In this document: positions 22,391-36,204 of the stretch, in pieces | Layout of the letters: every line of letters begins with the position of its first letter | Position numbering within the stretch: position 1 is the first letter of the stretch | NCBI GenBank assembly: GCA_945910005.1 | Contig: CAMDTW010000511.1 | Span: 1 to 64,000 of the forward strand | Direction of reading: 5' to 3' | Length of the DNA stretch: 64,000 nucleotides | Origin: Isoperla grammatica | Taxonomy: Eukaryota > Arthropoda > Insecta > Plecoptera > Perlodidae | The notes under the pieces: model-generated | What the model was told of the DNA's origin: nothing | Seen by the model: the letters and a program-made list of their open reading frames with translations, nothing else | Databases searched by the model: none | Position numbers and translations under genes: made by a program

Positions 22391-23673
22391 TTGGTCACCC
22401 TATTGGCCAAGGCCACCAAAGGGGCATATACCATCTCGGNNNNNNNNNNNNNNNNNNNNNNNNNNNNNNNNNNNNNNNNNNNNNNNNNNNNNNNNNNNNN
22501 NNNNNNNNNNNNNNNNNNNNNNNNNNNNNNNNNNNNNNNNNNNNNNNNNNNNNNNNNNNNNNNNNNNNNNNNNNNNNNNNNNNNNNNNNNNNNNNNNNNN
22601 NNNNNNNNNNNNNNNNNNNNNNNNNNNNNNNNNNNNNNNCCACAGCGGAAGCTTTCCGCATTAAACCCAATCTCCGACAAACCTATGACGAGATTTTCAA
22701 GTATTTAAACGTGCATAAACTACTGTTTCACACTTTCCCGACTGTAGAACAGAGACAGAAACGTCTCGTAATTCGCGGTCTTTCCTCCTCTGTGCCAGTC
22801 GAGGACATACAAATTGATTTGACGGAGCAGGGCGTCAATATCGTTGACCTCCGTCAAATCTTGCATAATGGCGACTCTCCGTCCACTCGCCGACCCATGC
22901 CCTTGTTTGTTGCCACTGTCTCTCTCTTTGACACCGGCGTCCCCCTTCATACAGTCACCATTATCTGCCACCACAAAGTGACGTTTGAACGTTACCGTGG
23001 CCAATCAGGTCCACGGCAATGCTTCAATTGCCAGCAATTTGGCCATTCATCGGCCTTCTGCCATCTTCCGCCGGCGTGCTTTAAATGCGCCCAGGCCCAC
23101 AAGTCAGCGCATTGCCCCAAATCCCCCGACTCACCCGCCACTTGCGTAAACTGCAAACAAGCCCACCCAGCCTCGTACCGTAAATGCAAGGCATATCTGG
23201 ATGCCTGTGATGCCCGAGCACAGAGCAACCAACATCAGCCAGGCCGTCCGGTAACAAACCGCCGCCAAAAACAACCACCTCCGCCGCCTGTAGCTTCACA
23301 ACAGCGTGCTAGCTTCCCCACAGCCACCTTTAGTGCCGCATTTCCCCCACTAGTCTCGTACGCGCAAGCTGTCCAGGCCTCGACACCACAACAGACTCCA
23401 CCTGACCTAACTGATGTACCACACACCAGTCCGTCACAGTCTTCTCAACCCCATGGCCCAGTTCCCGCCCCACGGCGACCACGTGGCCATGTACCACCTT
23501 CACAACCGCCGCCTCCACTGCTGCCGCCTCCACTAGCTCCCCAAGGTCGTAACACGGCCTGGACTATCATCGGCCAAATAGCCGATGCCCTCATCGCCTA
23601 TTCCAGCGACCCCATCATTTCAACCCTAGCTACCCTTCTTAAAACACTCATCTCCGCACCCAACAATGGCTAA
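22391..23673 (+). CDS. LINE ORF1, Gag-like nucleic-acid-binding protein (contains assembly gap)
   Basis: The frame left of the gap reads VTLLAKATKGAYTIS and resumes after it with an RRM-like stretch typical of Jockey ORF1 (FPTVEQRQKRLVIRGL). Three CCHC-type knuckles follow (CFNCQQFGHSSAFC, CFKCAQAHKSAHC, CVNCKQAH...C), then a Pro/Gln-rich tail. Such proteins coat the LINE RNA and accompany it to the nucleus. The two sides of the gap are in different frames only because the 200 N are a placeholder. ORF1 ends at TAA 23671-23673, overlapping the start of ORF2 by eight bases (ATGGCTAA), so ORF2 is probably translated by termination-reinitiation. The true start lies upstream of 22391 and is not determined. 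Confidence 0.82.
22440..22639. other. Assembly gap (200 N)
   Basis: Exactly 200 unknown bases inside LINE ORF1. The round number suggests a fixed-size placeholder. Confidence 1.
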
Positions 23674-24419
23674 GCTGGAATTGAAATTACTGGCGTGGAA
23701 CGCCAATGGAGGAGTTCGTCGCAAAACGGCAGAACTCATCCACCTTGTCCATCAACTTTCCATAGACATCATTCTCATCAATGAAACACACCTACTCCCT
23801 TCTGACAACTGGTCTATTCCCGGCTTCCAAATTCCCCGTAACGATCGACTGACAGCGTCTAAACGTACGAGAGGGGGTGGTACTGCCATTCTCTCTCGCT
23901 CTACAGCCGCCGTCGTTCAAGAGCCCACCCCCCTTCTTTCTGCGGTCGAAGCCACTATCGCAATTGTGAAAACAGCTGCTGGCCCGATGCGATGCATCGC
24001 AGCATACTCGCCCCCAAATAAACATTTCACTGGCACCGACTTTAATTCCCTCTTCACTTCACAAATGCCGACTGTTCTGGCGGGTGACTTAAATGCCAAA
24101 CACCATCTTTGGAATTCGGCTGTCAACAACACGCGGGGACTTGCTCTTCTTCGTTTCATCACGTCTACCAACCTTAGACTCAATGTCACTGGGCCTGTCG
24201 AACCAACATACTACCACTATCGGGACACTACCCCTCCTGATGTGCTAGACATTGCCATTATTCGGAACATCCACACATCTTACGATATTTCGACAGTCCA
24301 GGCACTCACATCCGACCATAATCCGATCCTCATAAATATTGGTAACAAAATCAATTACCAACCACCTACCCCCCAGTTCTCATACGGAAAAGCCGACTGG
24401 CAGCGCTTCCGTAATCATA
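23666..24419 (+). pseudogene. LINE ORF2, endonuclease part (5' portion of split gene)
   Basis: This is an APE-like endonuclease domain. WNANGG near residue 11, the catalytic Glu in INETHL (E40), GDLNAKHHLWNS with the catalytic Asp/Asn, and SDHNPI near residue 222 with the Asp-His pair are all present. The enzyme would nick target DNA for target-primed reverse transcription. The ATG at 23666 overlaps the ORF1 stop. The true frame ends at the insertion border 24419; a chance stop occurs 50 bases into the inserted DNA (24467-24469). The rest of the protein resumes at 39433. As separated it cannot make a functional LINE protein. Confidence 0.9.
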
Positions 24420-24544
24420 CCCTGTTTAAAATTCTAGCTACTTCTCGCAACATCTTGCTAAGATTTTGACTAGGAAGAGCCAGAACAAGCTAGGAAAATT
24501 GAAGACAGCCAGTAAGCTAGAAATAAATGAAGCTAGAAAACACT

Positions 24545-27500
24545 AGAGATAGCTAGACATAGCGAGAACTCGCTAGACATTACTTGACGTAGCTAGAGAC
24601 TGCTGTAGTAAGTATAAGCCAGAACAAGCTTGAGTAAGCCAGGTAGCTAGACATTGCCTGATATAGCTAGAGGTTACTGTAGCAAGTAGCAGCCAGAACA
24701 AGCTTGAGTAAGCCAGGTAGCTAGACATTGCCAGATATAGCTAGAGGTTACTGTAGCAAGTATCAGCCAGAACAAGCTTGAGTAAGCCAGGTAGCTAGAC
24801 ATTGCCAGATATAGCTAGAGGTTACTGTAGCAAGTATCAGCCAGAACAAGCTTGGGTTAGCCAGGTAGCTAGACATTGCCAGATATAGCTAGAGGTTACT
24901 GTAGCAAGTATCAGCCAGAACAAGCTTGAGATAGCCAGGTAGCTAGACATTGCCAGATATAGCTAGACGTTACTGTAGCAAGTATAAGCCAGAACAAGCT
25001 TGAGATAGCCAGGTAGCTAGACATTGCCAGATATAGCTAGAGGTTACTGTAGATAGTGTTAGCCAGAACAAGCTTGAGCTAGCCGGGTAGCTAGACATTG
25101 CCAGATATAGCTAGAAGTTACTGTAGCAAGTATCAGCCAGAACAAGCTTGAGTTAGCCGGGTAGCTAGACATTGCCAGATATAGCTAGAGGTTACTGTAG
25201 CAAGTATCAGCCAGAACAAGCTTGAGATAGCCAGGTAGCTAGACATTGCCAGATAAAGCTAGAGGTTACTGTAGCAAGTACCAGCCAGAACAAGCTTGCG
25301 ATAGCCAGGTAGCTAGACATTGCCAGATATAGCTAGAGGTTACTGTAGCAAGTATCAGCCAGAACAAGCCTGAGATAGCCAGGTAGCTAGACATTGCCAG
25401 ATATAGCTAAAGGTTACTGTAGCAAGTATCAGCCAGAACAAGCTTGAGTTAGCCGGGTAGCTAGACATTGCCAGATATAGCTAGAGGTTACTGTAGCAAG
25501 TATCAGCTAGAACAAGCTTGAGATAGCCAGGTAGCTAGACATTGCCAGATATAGCTAGAGGTTACTGTAGCAAGTATCAGCCAGAACAAGCTTGAGTTAG
25601 CCGGGTAGCTAGACATTGCCAGATATAGCTAGAGGTTACTGTAGCAAGTATCAGCTAGAACAAGCTTGAGATAGCCAGGTAGCTAGACATTGCCAGATAT
25701 AGCTAGAGGTTACTGTAGAAAGTATCAGCCAGAACAAGTTTGGGTTAGCCAGGTAGCTAGACATTGCCAGATATAGCTAGAGGTTACTGTAGAAAGTATC
25801 AGCCAGAACAAGCTTGAATTAGCCGGGTAGCTAGACATTGCCAGATATAGCTAGAGGTAACTGTAGCAAGTATCAGCCAGAACAAGCTTGAGATAGCCAG
25901 ATAGCTAGACATTGCCAGATATAGCTAGAGGTTACTGTAGCAAGTATCAGCCAGAACAAGCTTGGGTTAGGCAGGTAGATAGACATAGCCAGATATAGCT
26001 AGAGGTTACTGTAGCAAGTATCAGCCAGAACAAGCTTGAGTAAGCCAGGTAGCTAGACATTGACAGATATAGCTAGAGGTTACTGTAGCAAGTATCAGCC
26101 AGAACAAGCTTGAGATAGCCAGGTACCTAGACATTGCCAGATATAGCTAGAGGTTACTGTAGCAAGTATTAGCCAGAACAAGCTTGAGATAGCCAGGTAG
26201 CTAGACATTGCCAGATATAGCTAGAGGTTACTGAAGCAAGTATCAGCCAGAACAAGCTTGAGTTAACCAGGTAGCTAGACATTGCCAGATATAGCTAGAG
26301 ATTACTGTAGCAAGTATAAGCCAGAACAAGCTTGAGTAAGCCAGGTAGCTAGACATTGCCAGATATAGCTAGAGGTTACTGAAGCAAGTAGCAGCCAGAA
26401 CAAGCTTGAGTAAGCCAGGTGGCTAGACATTGCTAGATATAGCTTGAGGTTACTGTAGCAATTATCAGCTAGAACAAGCTTGAGATAGCCAGGTAGCTAG
26501 ACATTGCCAGATATAGCTAGAGGTTACTGTAGCAAGTATCAGCTAGAACAAGCTTGAGATAGCCAGGTAGCTAGACATTGCCAGATATAGCTAGAGGTTA
26601 CTGTAGCAAGTATCAGCCAGAACAAGCTTGAGTTAGCCGGGTAGCTAGACATTGCCAGATATAGCTAGAGGTTACTGTAGCAAGTATCAGCTAGAACAAG
26701 CTTGAGATAGCCAGGTAGCTAGACATTGCCAGATATAGCTAGAGGTTACTGTAGAAAGTATCAGCCAGAACAAGTTTGGGTTAGCCAGGTAGCTAGACAT
26801 TGCCAGATATAGCTAGAGGTTACTGTAGAAAGTATCAGCCAGAACAAGCTTGAATTAGCCGGGTAGCTAGACATTGCCAGATATAGCTAGAGGTAACTGT
26901 AGCAAGTATCAGCCAGAACAAGCTTGAGATAGCCAGATAGCTAGACATTGCCAGATATAGCTAGAGGTTACTGTAGCAAGTATCAGCTAGAACAAGCTTG
27001 AGATAGCCAGGTAGCTAGACATTGCCAGATATAGCTAGAGGTTACTGTAGCAAGTATCAGCCAGAAAAAGCTTGAGATAGCCAGGTATCTAGACATTGCC
27101 AGATATAGCTAGAGGTTACTGTAGCAAGTATCAGCCAGAACAAGCTTGGGTTAGGCAGGTAGATAGACATAGCCAGATATAGCTAGAGGTTACTGTAGCA
27201 AGTATCAGCCAGAACAAGCTTGAGTAAGCCAGGTAGCTAGACATTGACAGATATAGCTAGAGGTTACTGTAGCAAGTATCAGCCAGAACAAGCTTGAGAT
27301 AGCCAGGTACCTAGACATTGCCAGATATAGCTAGAGGTTACTGTAGCAAGTATTAGCCAGAACAAGCTTGAGATAGCCAGGTAGCTAGACATTGCCAGAT
27401 ATAGCTAGAGGTTACTGAAGCAAGTATCAGCCAGAACAAGCTTGAGTTAACCAGGTAGCTAGACATTGCCAGATATAGCTAGAGATTACTGTAGCAAGTA

Positions 27501-28915
27501 TAAGCCAGAACAAGCTTGAGTAAGCCAGGTAGCTAGACATTGCCAGATATAGCTAGAGGTTACTGAAGCAAGTAGCAGCCAGAACAAGCTTGAGTAAGCC
27601 AGGTGGCTAGACATTGCTAGATATAGCTAGAGGTTACTGTAGCAATTATCAGCTAGAACAAGCTTGAGATAGCCAGGTAGCTAGACATTGCCAGATATAG
27701 CTAGAGGTTACTGTAGCAAGTATCAGCCAGAAAAAGCTTGAGATAGCCAGGTAGCTAGACATTGCCAGATATAGCTAGAGGTTACTGTAGCAAGTATCAG
27801 CCAGAACAAGCTTGGGTTAGGCAGGTAGATAGACATAGCCAGATATAGCTAGAGGTTACTGTAGCAAGTATCAGCCAGAACAAGCTTGAGTAAGCCAGGT
27901 AGCTAGACATTGCCAGATATAGCTAGAGGTTACTGTAGCAAGTATCAGCCAGAACAAGCTTGAGACAGCCAGGTACCTAGACATTGCCAGATATAGCTAG
28001 AGGTTACTGTAGCAAGTATTAGCCAGAACAAGCTTGAGATAGCCAGGTAGCTAGACATTGCCAGATATAGCTAGAGGTTACTGTAGCAAGTATCAGCCAG
28101 AACAAGCTTGAGTTAGCCGGGTAGCTAGACACTGCCAGATATAGCTAGAGGTTACTGAAGCAAGTATCAGCCAGAACAAGCTTGAGTTAACCAGGTAGCT
28201 AGACATTGCCAGATATAGCTAGAGATTACTGTAGCAAGTATAAGCCAGAACTAGCTTGAGTAAGCCAGGTAGCTAGACATTGCCAGATATAGCTAGAGGT
28301 TACTGAAGCAAGTAGCAGCCAGAACAAGCTTGAGTAAGCCAGGTGGCTAGACATTGCTAGATATAGCTAGAGGTTACTGTAGCAATTATCAGCTAGAACA
28401 AGCTTGAGTACGCCAGGCAGCTAGACATTGCCAGATATAGCTTGAGGTTACTGTAGCAAGGTTCAGTCAGAACAAGCTTGAGTTAGCCAGGTAGCTAGAC
28501 ATTGCCAGATATAGCTAGAGGTTACTGTAGCAAGTATCAGCCAGAACAAGCTTGAGATAGCCAGATAGCTAGACATTGCCAGATATAGCTAGAGGTTACT
28601 GTAGCAAGTATCAGTCAGAACAAGCTTGAGATAGCCAGGTAGCTAGACATTGCCAGATATAGCTAGAGGTTACAGTATCAAGTATCAGCGTGAACAAGCT
28701 TGAGTACGCCAGGTAGCTAGACATTGCCAGATATAGCTAGAGGTTACTGTAGCAAGTATCTGCTAAAACTAGCTTGAGATAGCTATAGGTAGCTAGACAT
28801 TGCTGGATATAGCTAGAGGTTACTGTAGCAAGTATTAGCTTAAACTAGCGCGAGATAGCTATAGGTAGCTAGACATTGCTGGATATAGCTTGAGGTTACT
28901 GTAGCAAGTAGCAGC
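24545..28915. repeat. 74-bp satellite array, about 59 units (copy 1, left arm)
   Basis: The unit is 74 bp, with landmarks AGCCAGAACAAGCTTGAG, GGTAGCTAGACATTGCCAG and ATAGCTAGAGGTTACTGTAG. Units are mostly above 90 percent identical by eye. Rare variants recur at fixed distances (1,036 bp = 14 units; 1,184 bp = 16 units), showing higher-order duplication of blocks. Units degrade at the right edge (28740-28915), as expected for array margins. No frame stays open. Confidence 0.97.
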
Positions 28916-30029
28916 TAGACATATTGCCGGGTTTAGTTATACAAAAGATTTAGTTATCTTTTATAGCAAATAGATACAATGTCAATAGATTTGATTTGAT
29001 CTTTGGTGCACTATGTCTTTTGTCCGGCTCACACGCTCTACTAAGGTATTTTTGTAGTATTGATGAAAATATGGCCGACAGGTGTTGGAACGTCGTGTCT
29101 CATAATTGCCGGTGGCGGGAATGGAACCCGAAGCCCAAAGTCATGTGTTGGCACCGATCAACTGTTTGATTCAGTATAGACTTACTATTATACAGTGAAT
29201 TTAATGTAGACCATTTGTGTTGTGGTGATGGGCTACTCATAACGTTTCGTGATAATTTCTTCGTTTTTTGTGTGGAAACCGATTAGTTTTTTGCACCGCT
29301 CTTAGTACCAATCCTCATCTTTCAAATACGTGTATCCTGTAGTTCTGGAACAAACTTAAACTGCCGAGCTATTACTAGCAAAGGGTGTATGCAAAGGAAA
29401 CCATATCGATGCAAATGCGCCGTCGATCACCTTGAACGAATTGCAACAGAAATAGTTCATATTATACTGGATTACGAAATGGTTATTGCCTGGGATTCGT
29501 GTGCTTAAAATGTAAGTTTATATTTTAATGAACTATACTATGTTTGGAAATGTTTATTGAATTGGACCAATCTTAAAATCACGTTCGCGATATTATTGTT
29601 GGAACGGCGAACTAGCGGCGAAATAAGCAACTAGGCCTATATCTTCATTCGAGACCTTGCCAAACTGTAAATTCTCTTAAAATTAACTAGGTTTTTATGA
29701 ATTTGAGCTCAAGATTACAACTGATTTTTTCTAATATGCGCATTATTCTGTAAAATTAATGGTAAATTTGTATAATTAATGGTAGTTTGTGAAATTGATT
29801 GTTAATTGGTACTTCATGCAAAATTACAAAATTAAAGGCCTATCACCACGCAATCTTCTTTTTTTTACTCGTACAGGCTGTGATAATTGTGACGAGCGAA
29901 TGTTCAGGAGATATCATAGGTCTCATTACTAGTGTTCCCCGTTTTGAAAGCCCTTGGTAACACAATTAGTCAGCTTTTGTGGTGGCCGGTATCGAACCGG
30001 CGATCACCAGAATAAGAGTAATAATAATT

Positions 30030-30290
30030 TATCGTAGGAAACCTGCCCAGGGACAATTCATGTCCCGGTGTGGTCTCTTTAGGGGACTAAACTATGATAT
30101 TTGGAATGGTTGGGAAGGAATGTCCGCGGATTGTTAGTGTGGCTCAATCCCAGCATTAGCCTTGTAAGTTGTGACTGAGTAAAACCTCTGAAAATACTTT
30201 CAGTCAGGATTGCCACTGGCCGGTATAGAATCAAACCGGTAACAGGTCTTACCACTAACGCGCGACGGGTGACCGCCTATATCGGATACG
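30030..30290 (-). mobile_element. tRNA-headed SINE-like fragment
   Basis: On the minus strand 30285-30211 has an A-box-like TTAGTGGTAAGAC and a B-box-like GGTTTGATTC, followed by GGCAATCCTGACTGAAAGT. The fragment at 33590-33735 shares the tail GG(C/T)AATCCT(G/A)ACTGAAAGT. The shared body after a tRNA-like head suggests one SINE family. The internal limits are approximate. Confidence 0.5.
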
Positions 30291-31677
30291 GAAGTTAGTC
30301 TCTATCATAATAATTATCAGTAAGCTCGTGATAAGTGACAACTTATATATTCGTTGCTTATTTACGTAAACAATTATCTCGTAATACAAAACAATTATGA
30401 ATATGTGGAAAATGCCTTTTTAAAGGTTAACCACCTACCCATTCATCAGTCGATTTAAAATTGTCTTTAACAAAAACAATTTATTTCATCCATAATAAAT
30501 TCTAAAATTGTTCTTATTAATAAACGGGGTTGGCTTAGTCGCTTTAAATTAAAGTACCCCACTGAAAATGACTACAAATACGAATGTATTTATGGATTGT
30601 GTATTAATTAGTCCATGCATGTTATTATTAGTGTATTAACTACGTTTTATAATAAGATACTAATGTGGCGTTCGATTGTATACGTTTGATTTCCACAAAT
30701 TGATTTGAGATGATGCATTTAATATAAACACTTGTCCTTAATATTCATAGCATTTATAACGTATTATCTATCACTGTTATCTGTGCTGTTGTCATGGAGG
30801 GTATATTGAATCATTGATGGGTATCGTGTTATCCGCTTACGAAAGAAAATGCACATGCTATAACCACAGATAACTAATCTGTGCTATAACTATCATCTTG
30901 GTAGGGTGGGAGTGTTGCATGCTCTCTCTTGCATCCCCTAACCAGTGCCCTAACAGTTCACAAAGGAAGAAAACGCCTGCACACATACAAGTAGCGACAC
31001 TGCACTGTATCGCGTGTTGCCTACAACACACGGGGTGAGATTACGCTCTGGTTACGCCTATTATTTCTAGGCTAAAGGGGGTGTGTGTATGCCCATAACC
31101 CTACACTGGCCATCCTGTCCTGTCATGGGACAGGAAAATAACAATAAAATTAAATTGCCTCTTATTTCTACTTGTGTAAATTCTCGTGTGGTCGTGGTCA
31201 TGTGATGCCTGATTATTATTATTATTATTATTTATCGGTATTTTTTCGGCCGGAGGCGAGAAGGCTGATTTAGGTCCATAATACGGCCCTGTGGAGCCTA
31301 ATAAAACAGCCATGAGACCTACAGGTCACCAGGTACACAAGGAAAAAGACAAATCAAATACAAATACAAACATACAAGTTGAAAGTTTTTTTCCGTGTTG
31401 CGATGTGAATGTGTCAGAATTGTATAATGCCATGGGAGTTTTCTACAACTGCGGAACTTAAAAACAGAACATCCACTTCTACATTCCGCTGTGTTTTTCA
31501 ATTGAATCATAAAGCCTACGAGACAAACTCTTCGTATTGTGAAGAATCCATAAATTACAAAACAAACCCCGACTTAGAATTAAATCCGCACGTGCTATCA
31601 CATCGCGTTATGATTGTGTTAAAAGAGGATTGAGTTGGTAAACGCCCGTTTATTTATTTCGCAGATTATAATTATTT

Positions 31678-31908
<231 letters not shown>

Positions 31909-33254
31909 AGAATGGTTACAAGGTAAGTTTTGTTTACATATGATGTTTTGAAGATATTTGAGAGTACGGGGCTCGACATGCTACAACGCCAATGAGGAAA
32001 AGGAAAGGTGTCACGATAAGACATATGGTTGTAGTTGCATTTGTTTCAAAGATGCAAAGAGTTGTGCGAAATCCGTGAACATTGGCGTATACAGTATATT
32101 AGTAGTAGTACGTTGGCGGGGGGGGGGGGGGGGGGCCGGGGGGGGAGACTGTTGACTCTCTAGCTCTCTAGCCCCCCACCCCCCACATTAAACATATCAG
32201 TTGAAATTATATTATAAAATACGTATGCAAATAATACACGAAATTACCATCACATTTGATAAAAGGTAAAAGTGCAAGTGATTATGATGGCGAACGATTC
32301 TGATATATAAGTTCATATCAAATTCCGATGAGTTATTGTCACTTTTTTTGAAATTTTATGTATGTTTAACATACGGGATTCCTCATTAAATAAAAATAAT
32401 TACCCTACTAATGCACAAAGTGAATATGAAACTGCAAAATAAAAAAGTGCACAGTAAGCCGGCTCAATAACTGCAATTAGACAATGGTCAAGTGCACCCA
32501 CATGATTTTTACCAGGGGGAGGTGGGGCAATAAAAAATTACCATTAACCTCTCTCGCACGCACAAGTACACATACAACAAGCGTCTCAAGAGAAACATGT
32601 TCGGCTGGAGACTCGGTCGAAGCCATCGGGGGGATAATGCCTGCCCCCCCCCCCTTCCCCCCCACCCACCCACACCGCTACCCAAAGTATTCCACCCCAT
32701 ATTTGAAAAGAATGCCGTTCAAACATGCAGGGTTCGAAAGAGAGATACAACAAAAGGTTGCGTCCTTCGTGAGTTTATGACTCTGCCACTCAAGGGGGCT
32801 CAATTGTCTCGACTTCGAGCTGTTCGTCGAGTCGAGTTTGTCTGAAAAGCAATGTTTTGTAATTATATTGTGTAGCGCAGTTGTATTGGAGCCAATGGAG
32901 GTGCGAGAGGAACGCGAGAGAATTAAATCATGTGTAAATCATTCATCTGTATTAGTTTATAAAATACACGTAAATTATATTCACTAGAGAATAGTTGAGT
33001 AAACTAAAACTCTAGTAGTCTAGGGGTTAGGTATTGGTAATAATATGCAACCGCACCCTGCTTTCCAGTTTCGAGTTCTGCTGGGAGTAAAAGTAATAGG
33101 ATTATAGGAATCATTGTCACAAAACTCTAAAAACATTCTCTGAACAAAAAAAATGTGAATTACGCACTTAGATTGCAAATCGGTTTACTGCGTTTACATT
33201 TTAAAATGTAACCGGTTTTCTTGGAATTATGTCATGTTAATAACGAGGCTTGCA

Positions 33255-33266
33255 TATTATTATGCA

Positions 33267-33317
<51 letters not shown>
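33255..33317. repeat. (ATT)n microsatellite
   Basis: Short pure ATT tract inside the giant element. Confidence 0.95.
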
Positions 33318-33589
33318 GTCATGTACTTAGTAGAATATGATGAATTAGACACTCGTTGGTTCTTATGGAATTAATTATTTCTATTGGCTCGTCCTCAAGA
33401 TTGTCACACAAATTTAGACCGCGCCCCCTCCATACTACGCAACAAATGTGCTTCCGATCGTACCGAATTTATTTTACCATACACGAGAAGATATAAACTA
33501 TCGCTGCAAGACTATAATTGTGATGATTTAATACACCACAATTACGATTTCTTTTTTCACCTTACACATGATTATAGATAGATTTTAAA

Positions 33590-33735
33590 TCGTTCCTCAT
33601 CTCTACCATTGGGTTGGAAATATATACCCCAATGTCTCTACTAAGAAACTTTCAGTTAGGATTACCGGTGCCTGGAATCGAACTGGCGTGCTGGCGAATT
33701 GGAGCATCGTGTGCTAACACTGACCAAACTATTGG
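33590..33735 (-). mobile_element. tRNA-headed SINE-like fragment
   Basis: On the minus strand 33735-33665 reads TTTGGTCAGTGTTAGCAC (A-box-like) and AGTTCGATTCC (B-box-like, one mismatch to consensus), then GGTAATCCTAACTGAAAGT, shared with the piece at 30030-30290. It does not fold as a complete functional tRNA by eye. Confidence 0.5.
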
Positions 33736-34294
33736 TGTTATCGTGATTATAAATAATGCATAAGGATCCGTCAAAACTGAAGAATGAAATTTAAACCCAT
33801 ACATGGACAACGTACAGTATTGATGTAAATCGAAATGGTTTGTTTTTACGTAGGCCTAAGCCAAAAATCGCAATGTAAGATTTCCTACAATCCATATAGC
33901 AGCCAGTTGTAATTCATTATGCTATTGGTAATACTTGGAAATGGAACCGTCTTGCAAGGATCCCAATTACACGGTGTGACGGTCTTACTAGATTGTCTCA
34001 TGTAAACCTGTGCAATATTTCTTTAATTACTATTTTATTTTATTGCCGCACAGACAACAAATTCACCACGTAGTGAGCTTGTTATCTGTGGTCGCAGTTG
34101 CAGTATTAAAAATAGTACAGTAATACATTGATTTGAATAAACATTACTTAGGTTTGTAATTAAAGCAAATAGAGGAGACCAACTGCCGATACAAATACCA
34201 GCACTTCGCCGATAAAGCACAGATAATTAATTAGCACTTTCCGTGTGAACACTACAGGATGTGTTTATTGCTAAACATCACCCAAAGATTGGTA

Positions 34295-35787
<1,493 letters not shown>

Positions 35788-36204
35788 CCCTGTAGGCTCA
35801 AGGCCAGCGTAACGGACATTTTCCAGATGTGAACAAAAAAACTGGCGCTTTCGCCTCGGTCCGCTTGTGTCAGTACAAACTTAGTCGTCAACTAGAGTAC
35901 ATGCAGGCTACAAGCATAAGCTGATCCAATTGGTTTTGTTGTTTCAGATTTCAACACGAGGGGTCGTCAACACACGAAAATAACTGCATAATGTTTACAT
36001 TTCTTCCAAGGTACTGGCATATGAAGACAGTCTCGCAAATGGTACTTGATTCGAGATACTAGGACTCTGAGATAATACGACTTTAAATGCGTTTGTCTCC
36101 AGGTCTCCGAGACCAGATGACGTGTTTTTTCACCAGGGTGATGTATATTTCACAATTGTGCTCAGTATAGATGACATGTGTGTGTTTCCCAGGATGTTGA
36201 GATG
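35788..36204. other. Unique DNA inside giant element
   Basis: No gene is recognised. This links the palindrome to the minisatellite and contains no clear repeat. Confidence 0.4.

Noticed and set aside
22391..22708. Open frames running through the N gap
   Set aside because: Their length depends on an arbitrary 200-N placeholder; only the flanks were used as evidence.
22096..23533. Minus-strand open frames opposite LINE ORF1
   Set aside because: They are shadows of a GC-biased coding region and carry no motif of their own.
24545..28915. Regularly spaced repeats that could look like a CRISPR array
   Set aside because: The 74-bp units are repeated in full with no unique spacers, and the genome is eukaryotic; this is a satellite array.
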